This document shows positions 58,499 to 64,000 of a DNA stretch of 64,000 nt, piece by piece. The position numbers were made by a program, and so were the translations under genes. The notes under the pieces were generated by a model that was not told the origin of the DNA, made no database searches, and was given only the letters and a program-made list of their open reading frames with translations. Source of the DNA: Clostridia bacterium (GTDB lineage: Bacteria; Bacillota; Clostridia; Oscillospirales; CAG-272); assembly GCA_017473865.1 (NCBI GenBank), contig JAFUJB010000009.1:1-64000 (forward strand), in the 5' to 3' direction. Positions within the stretch are counted from its first letter, which is position 1. The number at the start of each line of letters is the position of its first letter.

Positions 58499-58618
58499 TA
58501 CGTTGTCCTTTTGTAAGTTACTTTAGGTATAATTATATAGATATTATACCGCTTGCGGAATAATAAGTAAATAGAAAAAACAAATTTTGTGTTATGTAAT
58601 TTAGAATACGGCATAATA

Positions 58619-58647
58619 TTGACAAAAAGAGATAAATATGATAATAT
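58619..58647 (+). promoter_or_regulatory. promoter of tRNA-Leu
   Basis: TTGACA (58619-58624), 17-nt spacer, TAATAT (58642-58647), 13 nt before the tRNA start. Confidence 0.78.
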
Positions 58648-58659
58648 AACAAACAGTTT

Positions 58660-58743
58660 GCGGGTGTGGCGGAATTGGCAGACGCGCTAGACTTAGGATC
58701 TAGTGTCCCCGACGTGCAGGTTCAACTCCTGTCACCCGCACCA
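58660..58743 (+). tRNA. tRNA-Leu (TAG), CCA encoded
   Basis: Acceptor GCGGGTG/CACCCGC, anticodon loop ACTTAGGA giving TAG, long variable arm (GTGTCCCCGACGT region) as expected for Leu, T arm GCAGG-TTCAACT-CCTGT, CCA at 58741-58743. Confidence 0.96.
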
Positions 58744-58747
58744 AAAT

Positions 58748-58784
58748 CACGGCATACTCTTTAGAGTGTGCCGTGTTTTTTTGT
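58748..58784 (+). terminator. terminator T1 after tRNA-Leu
   Basis: CACGGCATACTCT-TT-AGAGTGTGCCGTG plus T7. Strong. Confidence 0.92.
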
Positions 58785-58796
58785 TTGATAGGATGG

Positions 58797-58905
58797 AAGG
58801 AGTTGAAGGGGAAGCGGTAGTGAATCGATAGTCCGGTGGACTATCGAGAGCCGCGGAAGACCGAGCGCGTAGGTCGCGCGAGACCAACTCCTGTCACCCG
58901 CACCA
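58797..58905 (+). repeat. tRNA-Leu-associated element (ends are tRNA-tail copies)
   Basis: The left end AGGAGTTGA (58798-58806) is inverted relative to the tRNA-Leu text TCAACTCCT. The right end (58885-58905) is a perfect 21-nt direct copy of the tRNA-Leu 3' tail including CCA, 162 nt from the original. Inside: GCGG/CCGC arms around CGATAGTCC-GGT-GGACTATCG (58826-58846) and GACCGAGCGCG/CGCGCGAGAC. The central hairpin is shared with the tRNA-Pro element at 17840-17870. No ORF. Confidence 0.85.
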
Positions 58906-58941
58906 GAAAACGACAGATTCCGACAGGAATCTGTCGTTTTC
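58906..58941 (+). terminator. terminator T2 after the tRNA-Leu tail copy
   Basis: Perfect 16-bp arms GAAAACGACAGATTCC / GGAATCTGTCGTTTTC with GACA loop. Confidence 0.85.
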
Positions 58942-59121
58942 AACTAAATCCACCCTTGCGGGTGGGTGAAATATTGCTTTGCAATGTGAAATACGCCTGC
59001 GGCGTGTGATATTCGCCTCGACGGCGAGTGGGTGGATTTAATTTCACTTGATGCGATAGCATCAAATTTCACAATTTACGGAGTAAATTATTTCACCGTG
59101 AGCGTAAGCGAACGATTTCAC
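58942..59121 (+). repeat. multi-hairpin array 3
   Basis: Starts with outer arm AAATCCACCC (pair GGGTGGATTT at about 59030). Left half: hairpins CACCC-TTGC-GGGTG, ATTGC-TTT-GCAAT, ACGCC-TGC-GGCGT, CGCC-TCGA-CGGCG separated by GTGAAAT/GTGATAT. Right half: hairpins TTGATGC/GCATCAA, AATTTAC/GTAAATT, CGTGAGCG.../...CG separated four times by ATTTCAC. Same architecture as arrays 1 and 2 but a different heptamer. It directly follows terminator T2. From 59,122 to 59,384 no further structure or gene is seen. Confidence 0.85.
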
Positions 59122-59384
59122 TAAAAACGAACGGTTATGTAAGGGTTCGAATTCATATGCAAAATGCAAAAGTATCTTTTTTGGTTGAATGGTATGTAAA
59201 GTATAAAACAAGCGTTTTGCAAGGTTTATTCGGTTTATGATAAATAGGCAAGAGAAAGGTGCTTTTGTGCGGAGTTGTTAGAAAATGACGCGATATTCAA
59301 TATACGATAACCGATTATCAATGTACATTTAATGGGGGGGATGTTATTCTATAGTAAATGATTTTCTGTAAAGGGGAGATAAAA

Positions 59385-59753
59385 ATGGGAAAAAAAGAAT
59401 GGAGTATTATAGACGGCTACCGTCCGCCCGTACACAAAGGAGATGCGGATAACTATCGAGGACATGAGTGCATTCTCGTTCTGAATCGCACTACTCAGGA
59501 TGCGCACTGCTTGATCGATATCTACTTTGAGGACCGTCCGCCTGTAAAGGATATTCCTTTTACCGCACCCGCTGAACGAATCAGCTCATTCTATACAGAT
59601 GATGAAAAGCTGTTCGGCGGAGCAGGACTGGAAATTATGACTCAGTATTCTATGCATATCCGAAGCGATGTAGAGGTTGTCGTTCAGTACGGACGTATGG
59701 ACGTCAATCAGGATAATCTGGCGTATATGGTTACGCTTGGCTACGGAGAATAA
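59385..59753 (+). CDS. sensory rhodopsin transducer-like protein (ASRT family)
   Basis: 122 aa from ATG 59385 with AGGGGAG 7 nt upstream. WSIIDGYRPPVHKGDADNYRGHECILVLN, DAHCLIDIYFEDRPPVKD, ITAPAERISSF-like middle and the end MHIRSDVEVVVQYGRMDVNQDNLAYMVTLGY correspond to the Anabaena sensory rhodopsin transducer family, a small all-beta protein that tetramerises. No rhodopsin gene is in the window, and family members in Firmicutes occur without one, often near carbohydrate genes. It may bind a small ligand or DNA. Single gene; terminator at 59758. Confidence 0.88.
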   Translation: MGKKEWSIIDGYRPPVHKGDADNYRGHECILVLNRTTQDAHCLIDIYFEDRPPVKDIPFTAPAERISSFYTDDEKLFGGAGLEIMTQYSMHIRSDVEVVVQYGRMDVNQDNLAYMVTLGYGE

Positions 59754-59755
59754 AA

Positions 59756-59797
59756 ACAATATGGCTACACACGGGCGCAGCCCATGTGTAGCCATTA
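59756..59797 (+). terminator. terminator between 59385 gene and kinase gene
   Basis: AATATGGCTACACA(C)GGGC / GCCCATGTGTAGCCAT, 14-bp stem; may work for both converging genes. Confidence 0.82.
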
Positions 59798-59801
59798 TTT
59801 G

Positions 59802-60866
59802 TTATTTGATTTCAATGCATAAGCCGCATTTTTCTTTAACGTTAGTTTTAGAAAAATAGTTATTCTCGTATGGTATCCACTCGTTGAAAAAGCGGGTTGC
59901 CATTTCGGGTGTATTGCGGTGCAATATTCTTTTCTTTTGCGTTTCTGCCGTTATGTCAAGAAATACAGAAAGGTCGTAATATTTTGAAAATTCGGGGTGC
60001 ATCGAATACGCGCCCTCAATTACCGTAAGTTGTTTTGGGGCGATAATTTCCGCTTTTTTTATTGACATAGAACTACAGTCAAACCGTCTGTAGCTTATAT
60101 CTTCATTTCTGCTCAAGGGGTGCAATACCTCTGACAAAAACCGTTCTCTGTCAACGTTGCCGCCTATTTCTTTATAGCGTTCCGGTGTTCTCTGGTGCGG
60201 CTGTAAAAAGAAGTCGTCCATATGCAGAACCGTACAGTCATATATACTTTCTAAAATTTTGCCGAGTGTAGTTTTTCCGCTTGCGCTTCCGCCTTCAACA
60301 GCAAGTTTGACGCTGCCCTTTGAAAGCATCTTATCAATGTTTGCGAAGAGCGGCAAAAATGGAATGTATTCATTTGCAATTACGCGGTAGGCAGGTTTAT
60401 ATACTTTTCTGAATTCTTCCGAGTGGTGAACGGCGGGAAAATTCTCTGCCTGCCATTTATTTAATTCTTTTTCAAAATCTTCTGCCGTAAAGGGCAGTAT
60501 GTTTTCTTTTACGAGTTCTTTTGTAACTTCAATTTTTTCGTTTAGGCTGGTTTTACCCTCTGGCTCTTTTCTTGCCGAGAGAAAGAAAAGTTTGCCAAGC
60601 GTTTGCGCGCTGAGCCCCGTATTCATATATGATAAATATACTCTGCTGTAATTGCCGTCAAGCGCTTCAATATAGGGAGCACTGCTTTTATCTATGGTTT
60701 CATATTCGGCTATAATACATTCGGTAACCTTTTCAAAAGAGGAGACAAGGTGTTCGCAACCGAACGAGCTCTGGAAAATATATTTAAAAATATCGCGTAT
60801 CTGCAATTCGGGGTGTGTTTCAAAATGCTTTGTAAGCAATTCGCGAGTTTTCTCGCTTTTGTTCAT
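59802..60866 (-). CDS. uridine-kinase-like P-loop protein with extra N-terminal domain
   Basis: 354 aa, RBS ACAGGAG. Residues 1-180 form a helical domain that I do not recognise (RDIFKYIFQSSFGCEHLV, YIEALDGNYSRVYLSYMN). Residues 185-354 are a nucleoside/uridine-kinase-like domain with Walker A GGSASGKTT (192-200), LHMDDFFLQPHQRTPERY, GNVDRERFLSEVLHPL, VIEGAYSMHPEF and LDITAETQKKRILHRN. It should phosphorylate a small alcohol group (nucleoside, vitamin or sugar) with ATP. Starts 13 nt after the ECF S component, so the imported solute is its probable substrate. Confidence 0.85.
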   Translation of the reverse strand: MNKSEKTRELLTKHFETHPELQIRDIFKYIFQSSFGCEHLVSSFEKVTECIIAEYETIDKSSAPYIEALDGNYSRVYLSYMNTGLSAQTLGKLFFLSARKEPEGKTSLNEKIEVTKELVKENILPFTAEDFEKELNKWQAENFPAVHHSEEFRKVYKPAYRVIANEYIPFLPLFANIDKMLSKGSVKLAVEGGSASGKTTLGKILESIYDCTVLHMDDFFLQPHQRTPERYKEIGGNVDRERFLSEVLHPLSRNEDISYRRFDCSSMSIKKAEIIAPKQLTVIEGAYSMHPEFSKYYDLSVFLDITAETQKKRILHRNTPEMATRFFNEWIPYENNYFSKTNVKEKCGLCIEIK

Positions 60867-60879
60867 AATTATCTCCTGT

Positions 60880-61419
60880 CTAATCTTTTAAATTGAGTAC
60901 TTTGTGGTTATCAATAAACATAACGAGAATGGGGACCAATACTATCTGTACTATAATACCCGGCAAGGCATTTGTAAAAGCGCCGGCAAGGAATGCCGCA
61001 AATGTAAAGCTTCCTCCTTTAATGCTTGTACAAACGAACATAGCCGTGCCCCAGACGATACGCCCTATAATCATAGACGTAAGCAGAGAGCAATAAATAT
61101 ACGGCTTCTTATAAGGAAGTATTCTGTGCATAAGTCCTGCGACAGCTCCGTATGCGGCAAGCTCAAAAGCCATACAAAAAGCGGCGGGGAAAAGGGGAGG
61201 CATACCGAGTATCAGGGAACGGAAAAGGGGAGAAATAAAGCCGACGGCAAGTCCCCACTGCCAACCGCAGATAAATCCGCAGAGTAATACCGGAATATGC
61301 ATCGGGCAGAGCATAGAGCCAAACTCGGGGATCTGACCGGTCAAAAAGGGCATAACGTATGCGAGCGCAAGAAAGAGCGCAGAAAGTATCATTTTCAGTG
61401 TTTTGGTGTGTTTGTTCAT
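60880..61419 (-). CDS. ECF transporter S component
   Basis: 179 aa, RBS AAGGAGA. Six hydrophobic helices with the S-component pattern: ALFLALAYVMPFL near the N-terminus (AxxxA for EcfT binding), CPMHIPVLLCGFICGWQWGLAVGFISPLFRSLILGMPPLFPAAFCMAFELAAYGAVAGLMHR. It binds the solute and works with a shared EcfAAT module encoded elsewhere. The substrate cannot be read; co-transcription with a uridine-kinase-like gene suggests a vitamin or nucleoside that is trapped by phosphorylation. A structured leader lies upstream (61443-61560). Confidence 0.9.
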   Translation of the reverse strand: MNKHTKTLKMILSALFLALAYVMPFLTGQIPEFGSMLCPMHIPVLLCGFICGWQWGLAVGFISPLFRSLILGMPPLFPAAFCMAFELAAYGAVAGLMHRILPYKKPYIYCSLLTSMIIGRIVWGTAMFVCTSIKGGSFTFAAFLAGAFTNALPGIIVQIVLVPILVMFIDNHKVLNLKD

Positions 61420-61442
61420 ATTGAAGTCTCCTTATGTAATAC

Positions 61443-61584
61443 AAAAAAGTGCCACCCACCCTACAGGGACGATGACACCTTCATAGTATCGCTGATTATT
61501 TAAAAATAAAAATAGAAACTTCTGTTTCGACATCAACCTTCTGGATGATATAAACAATTTATCATAAATCGGCAAAAAAGTCAA
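61443..61584 (-). promoter_or_regulatory. promoter and structured leader with terminator, upstream of the ECF gene
   Basis: Minus strand: -35 TTGACT (61584-61579), 17-nt spacer, -10 TAAATT (61561-61556). The leader then holds two small hairpins (ATCATCC-AGAA-GGTTGAT; GAAAC-AGAA-GTTTC) and a terminator-like stem GTGTCATCGTCCC / GGGTGGGTGGCAC followed by TTTTTT (61479-61443), about 25 nt before the RBS. Looks like a riboswitch or attenuator. I do not recognise the aptamer class. Confidence 0.6.
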
Positions 61585-61590
61585 GCATAA

Positions 61591-62001
61591 TTATTGATTT
61601 ACAATGTTGTTCAGCTTTTCAACAGCGTCGCTGATCAAAGCGCTTGTATTTAAATTCTGTATACCGGCAATCAAATTGTCGCACTTATTTGTTGGTATGA
61701 GAATTCGCACAGCGTTTGCCTGACCGATGGAAAGAGCCATTTTTTCAGTTACCTCACCGAGTAAAGAATCAGCTATGACAATACCAACGGGGCCGATTAT
61801 AACATCGGCTTTTTTGCAAGCCACAACTACGGGATTTTCACCTGTTGCAGCTTTTTTTGCCCCCGCCTTAAGCATAGAAGCCGTAGCGACAGCATTTGTT
61901 CCAATAGCGGTTATATCAAGAAGGGGGAAACGAGCGGTTATTTCTTTTACAAGCTGAACGCCGAGATTCCCGCCTTGACCGTCAATAATTACAACGTTCA
62001 T
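61591..62001 (-). CDS. DUF3842 family protein
   Basis: 136 aa, RBS GAGGTG. The start MNVVIIDGQGGNLGVQLVKEI and the middle GTNAVATASMLKAGAKKAATGENPVVVACKKADVIIGPVGIVIADSLLGEVTEKMA are the family signature. The N-terminal G-rich loop resembles a Rossmann-like nucleotide-binding turn. Found in Clostridia, often with nickel/cobalt or hydrogenase-related or unassigned neighbours; function unknown. Upstream of the ECF gene but that gene has its own promoter. Confidence 0.9.
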   Translation of the reverse strand: MNVVIIDGQGGNLGVQLVKEITARFPLLDITAIGTNAVATASMLKAGAKKAATGENPVVVACKKADVIIGPVGIVIADSLLGEVTEKMALSIGQANAVRILIPTNKCDNLIAGIQNLNTSALISDAVEKLNNIVNQ

Positions 62002-62201
62002 ATTAACACCTCATAATTAACATCTGTCTGACATTATAACATACCTTAATAAAAAAATCCATAAAATCCAATGATTTTTGTAAAACAAAACTCTTTTTTG
62101 AAAGGGGTTGACGGTTTGGCGGGTTAAATATATAATTAATATGTAAACAATGATAATTCAAAAAGGAGAGCATAAAGAAATATCTTTATGATTCGCGTGT
62201 T

Positions 62202-63569
62202 ATGAAGTATGATATAATTATCATCGGGGCAGGCCCCGGCGGTATTTTTGCCGCTTATGAATTAATGCAGAAGAAGCCCGAACTGAAAGTGGCTGTTTTT
62301 GAGGCGGGACACGCCTTAAAAGACAGACGTTGTCCCATTGACGGAGATAAAATAAAGACTTGTATCGGCTGCAAGAGCTGTTCTATTATGAGCGGTTTCG
62401 GGGGCGCGGGCGCGTTCTCGGACGGTAAGTATAATATAACAAACGACTTCGGCGGCACTTTGTATGAATATATAGGCAAAAAACGCGCTTTGGAATTAAT
62501 GAATTACGTAGACGAGATTAACCTCAAATACGGCGGATTTGGAACAAAGCTTTATACTACTGCCGGTACTCGTTTTAAGACGGTTTGTATACAAAACGAT
62601 CTGCACTTGCTTGACGCGTCGGTACGCCACCTCGGCACAGACATAAACTACGTAGTTCTTGAGAATTTGTACAACTATCTTAAGGACAAAGTAACTTTTT
62701 ATTTTGATACTCCCGTACTGTCCGTCAAGGTGCTGAACGAGGGTTATTACGTTAAATGCTCCAACGCCGAATACACCTGCGACAAATGCATAATCTCGGT
62801 AGGAAGAATAGGCAGCAAGTGGATGGAAGAGGCTTGCAGAGATATGAATATCCCTACAAAGTCCAACCGCGTTGATATCGGTGTCCGCGTTGAATTGCCG
62901 GCGGCGGTTTTTGCTCATCTTACGGACGAGCTTTATGAAAGTAAGATCGTATACAGAACGGAGAAATACGGAGACAAGGTACGTACGTTCTGTATGAATC
63001 CCAAGGGAGCTGTCGTTAACGAAAACACAAACGGTATTATCACGGTTAACGGCCACAGCTACGAAGACCCTGCGAAGCAGACTGAAAATACAAACTTTGC
63101 GCTGCTTGTTGCAAAGCATTTTTCCGAACCGTTTAAGGATTCAAACGGCTACGGCGAATCGATCGCAAGACTAAGTAATATGCTCGGCGGCGGAGTTATT
63201 GTACAGCGTTTCGGGGATTTAATACGCGGCAGACGCTCCACTCCAAGCAGAATCGAGGAGGCTTTTATTACTCCCACGCTTAATGCAACACCGGGCGACC
63301 TCAGCCTTGTGCTGCCCAAGAGAATTCTTGACGGAATAATTGAAATGATATATGCACTTGACAAAGTTGCACCCGGTACGGCAAATGAAGATACCTTGCT
63401 TTACGGTGTTGAAGTTAAGTTCTACAATATGGAAGTTGAAGTAAACAATAACCTTGAAACGAAATACGAGGGGCTGTATATTATAGGCGACGGAAGCGGT
63501 ATCACACACTCTTTGTCTCACGCATCGGCAAGCGGTGTACACGTAGCAAGAAATATTACGGGCGAATGA
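62202..63569 (+). CDS. FAD-dependent oxidoreductase (NAD(P)/FAD-binding protein)
   Basis: 455 aa. FAD-binding IIIGAGPGGIFAAYELMQ at the N-terminus, then CPIDGDKIKTCIGCKSCSIMSGFGGAGAFSDGKYN with a Cys-rich loop (four Cys), and C-terminal GLYIIGDGSGITHSLSHASASGVHVARNI. This is the FAD-dependent protein C type known in Clostridia, related to GidA/HI0933 flavoproteins; the substrate is unknown. The RBS AAGGAG (62163-62168) is 33 nt from the ATG. A small hairpin ATAAAGA/TCTTTAT in between could bring it closer. xpt follows after 37 nt. Confidence 0.88.
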   Translation: MKYDIIIIGAGPGGIFAAYELMQKKPELKVAVFEAGHALKDRRCPIDGDKIKTCIGCKSCSIMSGFGGAGAFSDGKYNITNDFGGTLYEYIGKKRALELMNYVDEINLKYGGFGTKLYTTAGTRFKTVCIQNDLHLLDASVRHLGTDINYVVLENLYNYLKDKVTFYFDTPVLSVKVLNEGYYVKCSNAEYTCDKCIISVGRIGSKWMEEACRDMNIPTKSNRVDIGVRVELPAAVFAHLTDELYESKIVYRTEKYGDKVRTFCMNPKGAVVNENTNGIITVNGHSYEDPAKQTENTNFALLVAKHFSEPFKDSNGYGESIARLSNMLGGGVIVQRFGDLIRGRRSTPSRIEEAFITPTLNATPGDLSLVLPKRILDGIIEMIYALDKVAPGTANEDTLLYGVEVKFYNMEVEVNNNLETKYEGLYIIGDGSGITHSLSHASASGVHVARNITGE

Positions 63570-63606
63570 CGTTTTTAAAAACAGGGAAGTCAATGGGGAG
63601 AATATT

Positions 63607-64000
63607 ATGAACTTTTTGGAAGAAAGAATTATAAAAGACGGAATAGTAAAAGAGGGTAACGTACTCAAGGTTGACAGCTTTCTCAATCATCAGATGGATA
63701 TCGCTCTTATTGAAGAGATAGGACGTGAATTCAAGCGTCGTTTTGCAGACAAGAACGTAACGAAGGTGCTTACCATAGAGGCGTCGGGAATAGGTATTGC
63801 CGCATTTGTAGCAAAAGAATTCGGTGTGCCTATGGTGTTTGCCAAAAAATCAAAATCTCTTAATATTGCGGGCGAAATGTATGAAGCAGAGGTCGAGTCG
63901 TTTACACATAAGAACAAAAATAAGGTTATCGTTTCAAAGAGATTTTTGAACGAAAATGACAGACTTCTCATCATTGATGATTTTCTTGCAAACGGATGTG
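63607..64000 (+). CDS. xpt: xanthine phosphoribosyltransferase, cut by window end
   Basis: First 131 codons only; the gene runs off the window. MNFLEERIIKDGIV, DSFLNHQMDIALIEEIGREF (xanthine-site side), VLTIEASGIGIAAFVAKEFGVPMVFAKK and the PRPP loop start LLIIDDFLANGC match Xpt. RBS GGGGAG. It makes XMP from xanthine and PRPP in purine salvage. Unlike in many Firmicutes, no purine riboswitch fits the 37-nt gap; it is probably cotranscribed with the FAD-dependent gene. Confidence 0.93.
   Translation, partial: MNFLEERIIKDGIVKEGNVLKVDSFLNHQMDIALIEEIGREFKRRFADKNVTKVLTIEASGIGIAAFVAKEFGVPMVFAKKSKSLNIAGEMYEAEVESFTHKNKNKVIVSKRFLNENDRLLIIDDFLANGC

Noticed and set aside
58944..59121. Read as part of a tRNA-Leu-integrated prophage
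   Set aside because: No phage genes or integrase within reach; the sequence is entirely hairpins and ends before a chromosomal gene.
62255..63119. Antisense frames within the FAD-dependent gene
   Set aside because: Shadow frames; the plus-strand gene has clear FAD-binding motifs over its whole length.
63570..63606. Purine riboswitch before xpt
   Set aside because: Only 37 nt separate xpt from the upstream gene and they show no G-box features.

Overview
The window looks like the chromosome of a low-to-moderate GC Firmicute of class Clostridia, probably a gut Oscillospirales- or Christensenellales-type lineage. The evidence is the block yicC-remA-gmk-rpoZ-priA-def-fmt-yugP-rsmB, families largely confined to Firmicutes (DegV, YitT, YqeG, DUF3048, DUF3842, DUF5685), strong AGGAGG-type ribosome binding sites and TTGACA/TATAAT promoters. 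No genus can be named from sequence alone. No phage, plasmid, IS transposase, rRNA or CRISPR locus was seen.

Layout. 1-1,056 holds tRNA-Phe, two identical tRNA-Gly(GCC) and tRNA-Cys, interleaved with ~75-nt tRNA-like repeats, then a multi-hairpin repeat array. 1,057-12,398 is an accessory zone of small, mostly unrecognised membrane or secreted proteins. Many sit in self-contained promoter-ORF-terminator cassettes whose flanks resemble each other although the ORFs do not. The zone also has a broken four-helix-bundle (S23/Avd-like) gene behind a second hairpin array, a sigma factor operon with a lipoprotein, and an XRE regulator with membrane helices. PutP, a Na+/solute symporter, follows behind a palindromic promoter. 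12,455-16,328 groups a PiT phosphate transporter, its DUF47 partner, a glycerophosphodiesterase and glycerol-1-phosphate dehydrogenase, suggesting phosphate and glycerophosphate handling. 16,421-24,611 has a malate/lactate-type dehydrogenase, tRNA-Pro with odd tail-copy elements, DegV plus FakA (fatty-acid kinase system), MarR, a HAD phosphatase, YitT and an SDR.

24,793-35,040 is an L-rhamnose locus: an AraC-type regulator, then rhaB, rhaA, a bifunctional aldolase/dehydrogenase and a PHP-domain protein. A divergent-end large glycoside hydrolase carries the same 31-bp operator-like promoter element as rhaB. 35,292-38,245 is a minus-strand group with a DnaJ-domain protein, DUF5685 and a DUF47-like protein. 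38,422-46,598 is the conserved housekeeping operon. 47,084-52,095 has GAPDH, a PAS/kinase-like orphan, DUF3048 lipoprotein and a CNNM/CorC-type membrane protein. 52,650-57,120 is a 2.2-kb tandem duplication of leader peptide, attenuator-like hairpin and a large lipoprotein. The remainder holds an endonuclease IV-like protein, YqeG, tRNA-Leu with a second tail-copy element and third hairpin array, an orphan sensory-rhodopsin-transducer-like protein, an ECF S component with a P-loop kinase, DUF3842, an FAD-dependent protein and the 5' part of xpt.

The most unusual content is non-coding: (i) three multi-hairpin arrays whose heptamer separators switch from GTGATGT/GTGAAAT to their reverse complements halfway, one next to the Avd-like pseudogene; (ii) elements beside tRNA-Pro and tRNA-Leu whose ends are inverted copies of that tRNA's own 3' sequence around a shared hairpin; (iii) tRNA-like tandem repeats between the tRNA-Gly genes; (iv) the cassette-like small-gene array. 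All function statements are from reading motifs; no database search was possible.
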